NCBI RefSeq assembly: GCF_009833085.1
Contig: NZ_QRBZ01000031.1
Coordinates: 1-64,000, forward strand
Origin: Nitrosomonas oligotropha
GTDB taxonomy: Bacteria > Pseudomonadota > Gammaproteobacteria > Burkholderiales > Nitrosomonadaceae
Reading direction: 5' to 3'
DNA length: 64,000 nt
Each line of letters begins with the position of its first letter. The first letter of the stretch is position 1. This document shows positions 18,892 through 27,952 of the stretch, one piece after another. A model generated the notes under the pieces. That model ran no database searches. It worked only from the letters and a program-made list of their open reading frames with translations, and was not told where the DNA came from. The position numbers and the translations under genes are program-made.

Positions 18892-19077
18892 GTCCCTGAT
18901 CTTGATCGATTGACCCGGATTCCGGTTTCCCTGCAATTCAAGCAGCAATTAACCGCCTGCTTCAGATTTATCAAAATTCCTTTTTTTTCAACCCCAAAAT
19001 CAGTGCAGATGCGCTGAATCCCACGCCAGCTTTCCTAGCTGAAAATAGCGACATTATTTCATTGTTATTTGTGACAT

Positions 19078-19102
19078 CGCTTTATGGTCATCTCGCCCAT
19101 AA
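19078..19102 (+). promoter_or_regulatory. Possible sigma-28 (FliA) promoter of fliL
   Basis: GCCCATAA (19095-19102) differs by one base from the FliA -10 element GCCGATAA and lies 30 bases before the fliL start. The -35 side matches the consensus poorly (only the TTT end). Confidence 0.3.
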
Positions 19103-19132
19103 TGGATTTCATTCAATGAGGAGTTGCGCAAA

Positions 19133-19618
19133 ATGGCAAAAGCGATGGAAGCACCAGCTGCAGAAGGTAAAAAAAGCAAGAAGGGATTGATCATTATCAT
19201 CTTGATAGCAACCATTGCGATCGGTGCGGGCGCCGGTGGCACATGGTACTTCATGAAGATGTCGGGCGGCGAAGAAGCCGAACCGGAAAAACCAAAAGCT
19301 AAGCCTACTAAGTTTATGGAGCTGGATATTTTTACGGTTAATTTGCAACCGGAAGACAACAGTCAATATCTCCAGGTCGGATTAACAGTCAAGGTCCGCG
19401 AAACCGAGGTCGTGCAAGAAATTACCAAACAAATGCCCGATATCCGCAACCGGATTCTGATGCTGCTTTCCAGCAAAAAGGCAACCGACATTGCGGGCAT
19501 TCAAGGGAAACAATTATTGAGCCAGCAGATCGTTGAAGAAATCAAGCAATCGCTGGGTTCGGAAGATCTGCAAGAAGATGTGCGGGAAGTGTTGTTCACA
19601 TCATTTGTGATCCAGTAA
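19133..19618 (+). CDS. fliL: Flagellar basal body-associated protein FliL
   Basis: This 161-residue protein has a short basic cytoplasmic N-terminus, one membrane segment (about residues 17-38) and a periplasmic domain with the FliL pattern (ELDIFTVNLQPEDNSQYLQVGLTVKV and the C-terminal LFTSFVIQ). FliL surrounds stator units and stabilises them. The ATG at 19133 is preferred over the in-frame TTG at 19124 because TGAGGAG (19117-19123) touches the TTG but lies 9 bases before the ATG. It leads the fliLMNOPQR run. Confidence 0.93.
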   Translation: MAKAMEAPAAEGKKSKKGLIIIILIATIAIGAGAGGTWYFMKMSGGEEAEPEKPKAKPTKFMELDIFTVNLQPEDNSQYLQVGLTVKVRETEVVQEITKQMPDIRNRILMLLSSKKATDIAGIQGKQLLSQQIVEEIKQSLGSEDLQEDVREVLFTSFVIQ

Positions 19619-19624
19619 TCATTC

Positions 19625-20602
19625 ATGGCTGAAGATTTTCTTTCACAAGACGAGGTCGATGCACTTCTCAAAGGCGCCACGGGCGAGAGCGATGAAGTGC
19701 AGGAGGAAGAGGATCGTGGCGGGGTCCGGCCTTATAACCTCGCAACGCAGGAACGCATTGTTCGTGGCCGGATGCCGACCTACGAGATTATCAATGAACG
19801 TTTTGCGCGTTTCTTCCGCATTGGCTTGTTCAATTTCATGCGCCGCACAGTGGATATTGCCGTCGGTCCGGTCAAAGTAATCAAGTTTAGCGAATTCGTG
19901 CGTAACTTGGTGGTGCCGACCAACCTCAACATGGTGCATATGAAACCATTGCGCGGTACGGCGTTGTTTGTTTTCGATCCCAATTTGATTTTCCTGATTG
20001 TAGATAACTTGTTTGGCGGCGACGGCAGATACCACACGCGCGTGGAAGGAAGAGATTTTACCCAGACGGAGCAACGCATTATTCATCGTTTGCTCGAAGT
20101 GGTATTTGAAGATTATGAAAAATCGTGGAAATCGGTGTATCCGGTTAAGTTTGAATACATCCGTTCGGAAGTGAATCCGCAGTTTGCCACGATCGCAACA
20201 CCGAACGAAGTCGTCGTGACCGTCACTTTCGATATCGATATGGGTAACCAAGGCGGTGAATTCCATGTCTGTATTCCCTATTCGATGATTGAGCCCATCC
20301 GCGATACTTTGTATAGCGCGCTGCAAGGCGATCACCTGGAAGTCGACAAACGTTGGATCAAGTTGTTGTCACAACAAGTACAAGGGGCGGAAGTGGAGTT
20401 GGTTGCTAATCTCGGACAGACAAAAGTGACTTTTGAACAGATTCTCAGCATGCAAGCCGGGGATATCGTCCCGCTGGAGATTCCTAAGTCCATTACCGCG
20501 CATATCGACGGAGTGCCGGTTATGGATTGCCGCTACGGCACCATGAATGGGCGTTATGCGTTGAGAGTCAACAATATGATTGCGCCGTCCGAGTCTGAAT
20601 AA
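19625..20602 (+). CDS. fliM: Flagellar motor switch protein FliM
   Basis: This 325-residue protein starts with the CheY-P-binding peptide LSQDEVDALL, followed by the CheC-like middle domain and the C-terminal SpoA domain, which also forms FliN. FliM makes up the wall of the C ring and controls rotation direction. Spacing of 6 bases from fliL and typical length make this secure. Confidence 0.96.
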   Translation: MAEDFLSQDEVDALLKGATGESDEVQEEEDRGGVRPYNLATQERIVRGRMPTYEIINERFARFFRIGLFNFMRRTVDIAVGPVKVIKFSEFVRNLVVPTNLNMVHMKPLRGTALFVFDPNLIFLIVDNLFGGDGRYHTRVEGRDFTQTEQRIIHRLLEVVFEDYEKSWKSVYPVKFEYIRSEVNPQFATIATPNEVVVTVTFDIDMGNQGGEFHVCIPYSMIEPIRDTLYSALQGDHLEVDKRWIKLLSQQVQGAEVELVANLGQTKVTFEQILSMQAGDIVPLEIPKSITAHIDGVPVMDCRYGTMNGRYALRVNNMIAPSESE

Positions 20603-20621
20603 TTTATTGGAGAGCAGTGAA

Positions 20622-21149
20622 ATGTCTGAGACTACAGCAAACGATCAAACCGGGACCGACGACTGGGCTGCTGCGATGGCGGAACAGACGGCGTCTGCGC
20701 ACAATGATTCCGCAGGACAAGAAACGGAAGTGGACGATTGGGCTGCTGCGATGGCGGAACAAGCAGCATCCGATCAAGGTTCACCGGCTGGCGCGGAGAA
20801 ACATGGCACCCCCATCATGGGTGCGCAGACGGCATCCGCATCGGTTTTTCAGGAATTCTCAAAAGACGGTGTAGCGAATAATACCCGTCATGATATCGAC
20901 TTGATTCTCGATATTCCCGTGCAGATGACGGTTGAACTGGGCCGCACCAAGATTGCCATCAAGAATTTGCTGCAACTTGCTCAGGGCTCGGTGGTGGAAT
21001 TGGACGGCATGGCCGGCGAACCGATGGATGTACTGGTCAACGGGTGCCTGATCGCGCAAGGTGAGGTCGTGGTGGTGAACGATAAATTCGGTATCCGCCT
21101 GACCGACATCATCACGCCCAGTGAACGTATTCGCAAACTTAACCGCTAG
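20622..21149 (+). CDS. fliN: Flagellar motor switch protein FliN with duplicated N-terminal motif
   Basis: The 175-residue protein is longer than the usual 137 or so. Its C-terminal SpoA domain is canonical (DIDLILDIPVQMTVELGR, ITPSERIRKLNR). The N-terminal part contains the peptide DDWAAAMAEQ twice, about 25 residues apart, encoded by two nearly identical DNA stretches near 20658 and 20736. In E. coli FliN the corresponding single motif lies in the N-terminal region linked to FliH and CheY-P binding. Start at 20622 is chosen for TTGGAGAG at 20607-20614; an upstream in-frame ATG lies within fliM. Confidence 0.94.
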   Translation: MSETTANDQTGTDDWAAAMAEQTASAHNDSAGQETEVDDWAAAMAEQAASDQGSPAGAEKHGTPIMGAQTASASVFQEFSKDGVANNTRHDIDLILDIPVQMTVELGRTKIAIKNLLQLAQGSVVELDGMAGEPMDVLVNGCLIAQGEVVVVNDKFGIRLTDIITPSERIRKLNR

Positions 21150-21158
21150 AGTGCAGCT

Positions 21159-21596
21159 ATGTTAATTCGCTATGGAATGTTCTTGCTGCTGACCCTGTCA
21201 TTTTCCGCCCTTGCGGAAACCGGGAAAACCAGTTATGTGCCGCCTGCTCCGGTGATATCCACTGAAAGCACGGTGCAAATGATCGGCGCGTTATTGCTGG
21301 TATTGGCCGTGATCGTGGGAGGCACGTGGCTGCTCAAGCGCTTCTCATTGATACCCACAGCGGCATCGGGCGTTGTCAAAGTTGTCGCAGCTGCCGGAGT
21401 GGGGCAGAGAGAACGGGTGGTAGTGGTCGAAATCGATCAGACCTGGCTAGTGCTCGGTGTGGCGCCCGGCCGTGTCAATAAGCTTCACACCATGACCAAA
21501 CCGGCATCCGATGCGCCCGGCACGAAGCCGGATCATCCTCCGGTGGAGACATTCGCCACGCAGCTTAATCAGAGTATGGAAAAAGAAAATGCATAA
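21159..21596 (+). CDS. fliO: Flagellar export protein FliO
   Basis: This 145-residue protein has a signal-like N-terminus, a membrane segment at about residues 45-63 and a cytoplasmic tail with the FliO pattern [20 protein letters not shown] and [15 protein letters not shown]. FliO helps assemble the FliP ring of the export gate. It sits between fliN and fliP. Confidence 0.9.
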   Translation: MLIRYGMFLLLTLSFSALAETGKTSYVPPAPVISTESTVQMIGALLLVLAVIVGGTWLLKRFSLIPTAASGVVKVVAAAGVGQRERVVVVEIDQTWLVLGVAPGRVNKLHTMTKPASDAPGTKPDHPPVETFATQLNQSMEKENA

Positions 21597-21678
21597 CCGA
21601 TGTGTGTCCGTCACTCGTTCCTTGTTTCCATGGCATGGATTCGGAATGGTGCTTGAGCGTAGCGTGCGTAACTTGAAC

Positions 21679-22425
21679 ATGCGTAACGCATTGCGGGCCA
21701 TGCTGTTATTGACCGGTTTGATCGCCGTGCCTGCTTTCGCGCAGAAGTCCGGTTTTCCCGCATTCACCAGCTCACCGAACGTGGATGGAAGCGCGACTTA
21801 TTCGCTCAGTCTGCAAACGCTGATCCTGCTGACCTCGCTGACGTTTTTACCGGCGGTGGTATTAATGATGTCGAGTTTCACGCGGATTATCATTGTCTTG
21901 TCGTTGCTCAGGTTGGCCCTGGGCACGCAATCCTCTCCTCCTAACCAGGTGTTGCTGGGTTTGGCGTTGTTTCTGACCTTTTTTGTCATGTCGCCGGTTA
22001 TAGACCGGGTATACAACGAAGCGTATTTGCCGTTTTCGCAAGACAAAATCAATATCATGGAAGCGGCCGATAAAGCCAGCGTGCCGCTGAAAGAATTCAT
22101 GCTGCATCAAACCCGGGAAACCGATTTGGCCTTGTTTGTGCAGATCTCCGGCAGTGAAGAAATTGAAAGCCGCGACAAGGTGCCGCTGAAAATACTGGTG
22201 CCCGCGTATATCACCAGCGAGTTGAAAACCGCATTTCAGATCGGTTTCGTTATCTTCATTCCCTTCCTGATCATCGATCTGGTGGTGTCAAGCGTGTTGA
22301 TGGCGATGGGTATGATGATGCTGTCGCCGATGATTATTTCACTGCCGTTCAAATTAATGCTTTTTGTTCTGGTCGACGGCTGGCATTTAATTATCGGCTC
22401 GCTGACACAAAGCTTCTATACCTGA
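21679..22425 (+). CDS. fliP: Flagellar export gate protein FliP
   Basis: This 248-residue protein has a cleavable signal peptide (MRNALRAML...PAFA), then the conserved core [54 protein letters not shown] and the C-terminal [19 protein letters not shown]. Five FliP with FliQ and FliR make the export channel. In-frame starts also exist at 21589 (overlapping fliO) and 21643; 21679 gives the family's usual signal peptide and length, but no strong ribosome site marks it. Confidence 0.94.
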   Translation: MRNALRAMLLLTGLIAVPAFAQKSGFPAFTSSPNVDGSATYSLSLQTLILLTSLTFLPAVVLMMSSFTRIIIVLSLLRLALGTQSSPPNQVLLGLALFLTFFVMSPVIDRVYNEAYLPFSQDKINIMEAADKASVPLKEFMLHQTRETDLALFVQISGSEEIESRDKVPLKILVPAYITSELKTAFQIGFVIFIPFLIIDLVVSSVLMAMGMMMLSPMIISLPFKLMLFVLVDGWHLIIGSLTQSFYT

Positions 22426-22438
22426 AAGGAAATTCATT

Positions 22439-22711
22439 ATGACTCCAGAAAGTGCAATGACAATCGGCCGCCAGGCGCTTGAAATCACCTTCATGATTTC
22501 TGCGCCGCTGTTGCTGTCGGCGCTGGCAACTGGTTTGCTGGTGAGCATCTTCCAAGCGGCGACGCAGATCAATGAAATGACTTTGTCATTCATACCGAAA
22601 TTGCTGGTTATGTTTTTGGTTATCGTATTGGCCGGACCTTGGATGATTACCCTCATGACCGATTATATGCAGCGCCTTTTTACCAGCATTCCTTGGCTGG
22701 CGGTCGGTTGA
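22439..22711 (+). CDS. fliQ: Flagellar export gate protein FliQ
   Basis: This 90-residue protein has two membrane hairpins and the FliQ core ATQINEMTLSFIPKL. The start MTPESAM is standard and AAAGGAAA precedes it. It is part of the FliPQR export gate. Confidence 0.95.
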   Translation: MTPESAMTIGRQALEITFMISAPLLLSALATGLLVSIFQAATQINEMTLSFIPKLLVMFLVIVLAGPWMITLMTDYMQRLFTSIPWLAVG

Positions 22712-22789
22712 TCTTGAAAAAATCTTCGTTAGTTACTGTGTGTGCCAGAAACCGGTTGCGCCGATCCGGTCAATGAGTGATCGATTGCC

Positions 22790-23587
22790 ATGATCAGTAT
22801 CACGACTGCCGAATTAAACACATTGCTGGGAGCATTTATTTGGCCACTCAGCAGAATTCTGGCATTGGTGGCAACCGCTCCCCTTTTGGGCAACCCGAGT
22901 GTTCCGGTACGGGTCAAATTGGGGCTGGCAGTGATGATTACTGTGCTGGTTATGCCGCTGGTGGAAAAGTCATTGCCGCAGATTGATCCCGCTTCAGGCG
23001 TCGGTTTCGCCATTTTATTGCAGCAAGTATTGATCGGCATTGCCATGGGTTTGGTCATGCGGATTGTTTTTGTGGCGGTGGAAATGGCGGGCGAATTGAT
23101 CGGTTTGCAAATGGGGTTGGGTTTCGCAGTTTTCTTCGATCCGCAAAATTCCGGCCAGATCGATATTGTAGGCCGCTTCCTGGGGGTGATTGCCAGTTTG
23201 GCATTTCTTGCCATCGACGGGCATCTGATAATGATCACATTGATTTCGCAGAGCTTCAGCACCCTGCCGATTGGGCTGGAAGGAATGACGAATGCGACAT
23301 TTACGACGCTTGCCAACTGGGGTGGTGAAATTTTTAAATCCGGCCTGCAATTGTCGCTGCCCGTTCTCACTGCATTACTGATCACTAACTTGGCTTTGGG
23401 TATCCTGACACGCGTGGCGCCGCAGTTGAATATTTTTGCGGTGGGTTTTCCCTTGACACTGTCCATCGGTCTGCTTGTGATGGCGCTGAGCATGCCTTTT
23501 TATGCGCCGATTCTGGAACATTTGGTGCAAGACGGCTTGAATCTGATGATGGGGATTCTAAATGTCAATAAAATCAATATGCCATAG
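22790..23587 (+). CDS. fliR: Flagellar export gate protein FliR
   Basis: This 265-residue inner-membrane protein carries the FliR pattern: F-I-W-P-L-S-R near the N-terminus, a GLQMGLGFA segment and the SIGLLVMALSMPFYAPILEHL C-terminus. It completes the FliPQR channel. The run ends here; flhB, flhA and flhF are not in the window. Confidence 0.95.
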   Translation: MISITTAELNTLLGAFIWPLSRILALVATAPLLGNPSVPVRVKLGLAVMITVLVMPLVEKSLPQIDPASGVGFAILLQQVLIGIAMGLVMRIVFVAVEMAGELIGLQMGLGFAVFFDPQNSGQIDIVGRFLGVIASLAFLAIDGHLIMITLISQSFSTLPIGLEGMTNATFTTLANWGGEIFKSGLQLSLPVLTALLITNLALGILTRVAPQLNIFAVGFPLTLSIGLLVMALSMPFYAPILEHLVQDGLNLMMGILNVNKINMP

Positions 23588-23601
23588 CTGTTTATCCAAT
23601 T

Positions 23602-23630
23602 TTGACAACAGTAATACGCTGTAGATTATT
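23602..23630 (+). promoter_or_regulatory. Possible sigma-70 promoter of the coiled-coil gene
   Basis: A consensus TTGACA (23602-23607) is followed after 17 bases by ATTATT (23625-23630), a 3-of-6 match to the -10 element. It lies about 170 bases before the next start codon. Confidence 0.3.
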
Positions 23631-23798
23631 AAATAAACTGACTTTCTGCATCTCGGCGTATAAACAGACAATTTTTCCCTTCTTTTTCAATGCAAGCAAT
23701 TTATTCAAAGCTGCTAAAGTGAGTATCTATATATCAAGAAAAGCTGCTGATTATTACTATGAGCGTGTTCCAATAATTGCTGGTTCGGTTAATCATTT

Positions 23799-25712
23799 AT
23801 GACATTTAAGTCGCGTTTATTCAGTTCGTTGCGCAAGCTGTCGACATCACCGGAATCTCAACCCGGTGACGAGGTTGCCGCGTCTGATGATGAGTCACAG
23901 CCCGATCACGCGGCTGATTCCAGTCAGCAATTTGCATCGGCCGATGAGATCAAGCAGTTGCTTGATTCCGCTTACCGTAACCGGTTGAGCGCGGAGGATC
24001 AGGCCATCAAAGAGGCTCATAAGCGGATTGAAGCGGAAAATATTGCAAAAGTGGCTGCTGAAGCGCGGGCGAGAGCCGAAGCTAATGCCAGAATTGCGGC
24101 TGAAACCCGGATTCAAGCTGAAGCGATTGCTACCGATCAAGCTCGGGCTAGGGCCAAGCTGGAAACCATGGCTATCAGAGAAGCCAATGCGCGCCGGGAA
24201 CTGGAGCTGAAAGGCAGACTGCTGGCGGAAGAAAAAATCAAAGCCGAAAAAGCGTTGAGTGCTTTACTGGAAGCCAAAATCAGAGCGGAAGCTTCGATTG
24301 TGGAAAAAATGCAGCGGCGCGTTGAGGAAGAAGCAGCCGCTTTGGATCAAGCGCATGCCACGGCATCAAAGGAAAGCGAGGCTGCGGAAGCTGCGCTGAA
24401 TCGAAGCAAGGCGGCGGAGGAAGCGCGACTTGCTGCGCAGGCCGCGATTGAAGCGGAAACCGCTGCGGCAGCGCTGGAACATGCAAGGATTCAGGAAGCG
24501 CAAAAAGTAGCGGCATTGGCTAAAGCGCGCGAGGAGCTTGAGAAGCAGGCCATGGAAGATGTGCAGACCCGCTTGCAACTGGAAACGCAAGCGCTGGCGC
24601 AAGCCGACCGCCGTTTGTTTGAAGAAAGAAAAGCGAAAGAGAGAGAGGAAGATAGGTTAAGAGCGGAAACTGCCGCGGTACAAGCCGCGCTGGAGAAAGC
24701 CGAAGCCGAAGCCATTGCAGCCGAGCAAGCCGGAGAAAGAGCTGAATTGGACGCGCAAGCCGCCATAGCGGCACGTGATAGGGCCGATGCGGATAAAGTG
24801 GCTGCTGAAATGGCTGAATCGATCCTGGCAAAAGAACATGCCGCCGCCGATGCGGTAAAAGCTCGCTTGGCTGCGGAGTCCGAGTTGCTGGAAGAAGCCA
24901 ATCAGCGGGTGCGAATTGAAGCTGAGGCGCTCGCTGCAGCGGAAACGGCTTTGCGTGCTGAGAAAGAAGCTAAAGCGATGGCCAGCGAGAAAAAGAAAGC
25001 GGAAGCCGCTGCGGCGAGAGAATATCAGAAACGGATCAAAGCGGACGAAGAGGCAACGAAGGAAGCTGAAGCTCGCGCCGAAGCTGAGAAAGCCGCCAGG
25101 AATGCAGCAAAAAGCAGATTGTCAGCCGAATTGCGATTGAGAGCCGCAGAGGAGGCGAAGGCGCAGATGGATATGCTTGCGGCTGAGGAAGCAAACACTA
25201 AAGCGGATTTGGAGCAACGTTTGCAGGAAGATGCGGAAATACGCACGAGAACGATAACCGATGCAAAACGGGCAGTGGCTGAACGCCTTGAAATTGAGCA
25301 AAAAATTACAGGACTGGCAATTACCAGAGCGCAAGCGAAAATTATCGCAACGAATAAAGCCAGAGCGCAGCTCGAGGCGGAAAAAAACGCAACGAGAATC
25401 GCGTTGGAAAAAGCCAGAAAAGAATCCGCTGCGCTAGTTGCCCTGCAGGAACGTATTGCATTGGAATCAAAAGCCCTGGAAGCGGCGACGGCAAGGGAGG
25501 CTGTTGAGGTCATGGCGAAAGAAGCGCTATTTGTGCGTTCCCAGGCGGATAAGGAAGCAACTGCGGCTGCAACTGCACGGATTCGAGCCGAGATTGCCGC
25601 TGCGGAACACTCCCGTAACCGGATTGCTTCTGTTCTGAAAAAGCAGCAATCAGATGATTTGTTACCTAAAACGGCAGTAAACGGTTCATCTTCCTATCGA
25701 TCAAAGCGCTAA
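23799..25712 (+). CDS. Ala/Glu-rich coiled-coil protein of unknown function
   Basis: This 637-residue protein is not recognised. After a short basic start (MTFKSRLFSSLRKL) and an acidic, Ser/Asp-rich segment (about 18-50), residues about 60-620 are almost only Ala, Glu, Lys, Arg and Gln, with near-heptad repeats such as EAIAA, KAEAEA and RAEAEA. No proline or glycine breaks appear over long stretches, so a rod or single alpha-helix of several hundred residues is expected. There is no signal peptide or membrane segment, so it should be cytoplasmic. Composition resembles the helical part of TolA or of filament-forming bacterial coiled-coil proteins, but such similarity is compositional. It follows the flagellar run by 211 bases with its own possible promoter and a hairpin after it; a tie to motility is not shown. 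Confidence 0.7.
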   Translation: MTFKSRLFSSLRKLSTSPESQPGDEVAASDDESQPDHAADSSQQFASADEIKQLLDSAYRNRLSAEDQAIKEAHKRIEAENIAKVAAEARARAEANARIAAETRIQAEAIATDQARARAKLETMAIREANARRELELKGRLLAEEKIKAEKALSALLEAKIRAEASIVEKMQRRVEEEAAALDQAHATASKESEAAEAALNRSKAAEEARLAAQAAIEAETAAAALEHARIQEAQKVAALAKAREELEKQAMEDVQTRLQLETQALAQADRRLFEERKAKEREEDRLRAETAAVQAALEKAEAEAIAAEQAGERAELDAQAAIAARDRADADKVAAEMAESILAKEHAAADAVKARLAAESELLEEANQRVRIEAEALAAAETALRAEKEAKAMASEKKKAEAAAAREYQKRIKADEEATKEAEARAEAEKAARNAAKSRLSAELRLRAAEEAKAQMDMLAAEEANTKADLEQRLQEDAEIRTRTITDAKRAVAERLEIEQKITGLAITRAQAKIIATNKARAQLEAEKNATRIALEKARKESAALVALQERIALESKALEAATAREAVEVMAKEALFVRSQADKEATAAATARIRAEIAAAEHSRNRIASVLKKQQSDDLLPKTAVNGSSSYRSKR

Positions 25713-25731
25713 AAGGAGTTTGTTTTAGCGC
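25706..25731 (+). terminator. Hairpin overlapping the coiled-coil gene stop codon
   Basis: GCGCTAAAA (25706-25714) pairs perfectly with TTTTAGCGC (25723-25731). The stop codon lies in the first arm. A second short repeat, ATTGAG...CTCAAT (25740-25759), follows. There is no strong U-tract. Confidence 0.4.
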
Positions 25732-26128
25732 GTCAGTAAATTGAGGGATTTTACTCAATCCAGGCTTCACTGAAGCTCTGTACCATGGTCATTTTCTTCT
25801 GTAAAAACATCTGCAAAAGGTGTTATCCGTTATAATCCGGAAACTATTTGATGTGCTGAAAATTGGTGATTAAACCGGTTGTTGTTTTGGTGCAACACCA
25901 GCTTAATATTGCCTTGACAGGGAAAAGCACCTTATATAAGCTGCGGATTGGTCAAATATGACACACTTATATTCATTAAGCAATGTCAGCGGTAAGCGTT
26001 TGAATGAAAATTTTCCAGCCAGCAAAAAGTGCATTATTTAAGATTAATGATCAGAGTTGGCACGCTCAACCAGAATTTCTTGCTAGTCAAAGCGAGATGA
26101 CAAGTACTATTACTTCGAGGGGAAGATC
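25713..26128. other. 416-base gap before the ceramide-type cluster
   Basis: No gene is seen. The gap contains the hairpins after the coiled-coil gene, an isolated TATAAT (25831-25836) and the stronger promoter candidate at 25914-25940. Confidence 0.5.
25914..25940 (+). promoter_or_regulatory. Candidate sigma-70 promoter of the ceramide-type cluster
   Basis: A perfect TTGACA (25914-25919) is followed by TATAAG (25935-25940) with a short 15-base spacer. It lies about 190 bases before the first gene start. Confidence 0.4.
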
Positions 26129-27952
26129 TTGAGTTCGACAATAACCAAGTTGAACGCTCCGTTAACGCAAGCGTTTGATTTTCAACCTTCAAGCGAATTA
26201 CAGTTAATGCCGACGCCGACGCTCAATACGCTATCGCAGCAATTGGCCGGTTTTAATACTTTAACGAGTGCATTAGAGTACGCAGCGGAAGGGGTAACGG
26301 GGTATAACTTTTATGACGCAAGAGGCAACTTGCGTTCGATTTTGCCTTACAGTGCGCTTCGGCATAACGCCCGTACATTGGCTCGGCGTTTGTCGGGTTT
26401 TAATCTGCCTCGTGGCAGCCGAGTGGCAATCGTTGCCGATACTTCGCCTGAGTTTGTCGAATTGTTTTTCGCATGCCGCTATGCCGGATTAGTTCCATTC
26501 GCGATGCCGATCCCAGTTAATCTTGGCAGTCATGCAATATACGTTCAGCAATTGAGAGGTATGCTTGAGAGTAGTCAAGCGAGTATAGCGCTGGCAAATA
26601 TTGATTATTTTGGTTTTCTGGAAGAAGCCGTTGTAGGAGTCACTCACATACAGTGGGCGGGTACTCCGGGAAAACTAAGTGAATTGCCGGAGCTGGATGT
26701 CGAGTTACAACCCAATCATCCGGATGAAACCGCTTACTTGCAATTTACCTCAGGTAGTACGCGTACACCTAGAGGTGTAATTATTACTGAGCGGGCTTTG
26801 ATGTGTAACTTGCAAGGTATAGTTCGCAATGGTTTGGAAATAAAACCCGATGATCGATCGGCATCGTGGTTGCCTTTTTATCATGATATGGGATTGGTTG
26901 GCTTGGTTCTGGCGCCAATGGTTACACAAATTTCTGTAGACTATTTGGCGACGCGGGATTTTGCTATTAGACCCTTGCAGTGGTTGCGCTTAATCAGCCG
27001 TAACCGTTGTACCGTAGCTTTTAGTCAGCCTTTTGGGCTTAAGCTTTGTACTCTTCGGGTAAGGGAATCGGATCTTAAAGAACTGGATTTGAGTTCTTGG
27101 CGAGCTGCTGGCATTGGAGCTGAAATGATCCGGCCTGAAACTTTGAGAAATTTTGCGGAAAAATTTGCATCAGCAGGTTTTGATGGGAATGCTTTTCTGC
27201 CTTGCTATGGTCTTGCAGAGTCAACTCTTGCAGTTACTTTTTCAAAGATTGGTGAAGGATGCAAAAGCATACAGGTTGATAGTAAGGCACTGATTGATAA
27301 AAGAATGGCTGTTAGATTGCAAGCTGATGGGCGTAAGCAAAATGAGTTTGTGAACTGCGGACAACCGTTACCTGGTCATATCGTCAAGATAGTCGATGAA
27401 GATGGTCAGCAATTATCAGAAATGATGGTTGGTAGTGTGCTAGTGCAGGGCGATAGCGTCATGACCGGCTATTACAATAATCCGGAAGAAACTAATAAAG
27501 CACTGAAGTCTGGTAATTGGTTGGATACCGGTGATATCGGCTTTCTGTTTGAAGGTGATTTGTACATTACTGGGCGCCGTACCGATGTCATCATTGTGAA
27601 TGGTCGGAATATTCGTGCGCAAGATATAGAAGAATTAGCGGAACAACAACCGGAAGTCAGATCGCGCGAAGCATCTGCATTCGGAGTAAATGATGAGGAT
27701 GGCACCACAACTATCGTGCTGGTTATTGAATGTAGGCTCACTTCTGTCGCAGAGCGTCAGTCATTGACAACCAGACTGCAACAGCTTGTTTATATGGCAT
27801 TTGGAGTTAATTGCGTTGTGGAATTGGTTCCGCCGCATACTTTGCCGCGTACCTCTTCTGGAAAACTGTCACGTTTCGCAGCAAGACAAGGTTACATACA
27901 GAGGACAAACTTGACGGGGCAATTGTCTTTTGTAGAATCGGGTGATAGATAA
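26129..27952 (+). CDS. Fatty acyl-AMP ligase / acyl-ACP synthetase (AasR-like)
   Basis: This 607-residue adenylate-forming enzyme has the P-loop-like LQFTSGSTRTPRG, the FAAL-type WLPFYHDMGLVG segment, ACYGLAEST-type A5 motif (LPCYGLAEST) and the WLDTGDIG hinge motif. Enzymes of this group activate fatty acids as acyl-AMP and usually load an acyl carrier protein rather than CoA. Here the carrier protein and a serine-palmitoyltransferase-like gene lie two and three genes on, matching AasR of the Caulobacter ceramide genes. The start is TTG, supported by GAGGGGAAG 5-6 bases before it. The stop overlaps the next start by 11 bases. Confidence 0.82.
   Translation: MSSTITKLNAPLTQAFDFQPSSELQLMPTPTLNTLSQQLAGFNTLTSALEYAAEGVTGYNFYDARGNLRSILPYSALRHNARTLARRLSGFNLPRGSRVAIVADTSPEFVELFFACRYAGLVPFAMPIPVNLGSHAIYVQQLRGMLESSQASIALANIDYFGFLEEAVVGVTHIQWAGTPGKLSELPELDVELQPNHPDETAYLQFTSGSTRTPRGVIITERALMCNLQGIVRNGLEIKPDDRSASWLPFYHDMGLVGLVLAPMVTQISVDYLATRDFAIRPLQWLRLISRNRCTVAFSQPFGLKLCTLRVRESDLKELDLSSWRAAGIGAEMIRPETLRNFAEKFASAGFDGNAFLPCYGLAESTLAVTFSKIGEGCKSIQVDSKALIDKRMAVRLQADGRKQNEFVNCGQPLPGHIVKIVDEDGQQLSEMMVGSVLVQGDSVMTGYYNNPEETNKALKSGNWLDTGDIGFLFEGDLYITGRRTDVIIVNGRNIRAQDIEELAEQQPEVRSREASAFGVNDEDGTTTIVLVIECRLTSVAERQSLTTRLQQLVYMAFGVNCVVELVPPHTLPRTSSGKLSRFAARQGYIQRTNLTGQLSFVESGDR

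Noticed and set aside
23602-23802. 66-codon frame before the coiled-coil gene
   Set aside because: TTG start without ribosome site, no motif, AT-driven composition; it overlaps the candidate promoter.
24491-24901. Ser/Ala-rich minus-strand frame inside the coiled-coil gene
   Set aside because: It is the mirror of Ala/Glu codon repeats on the plus strand and has no independent support.
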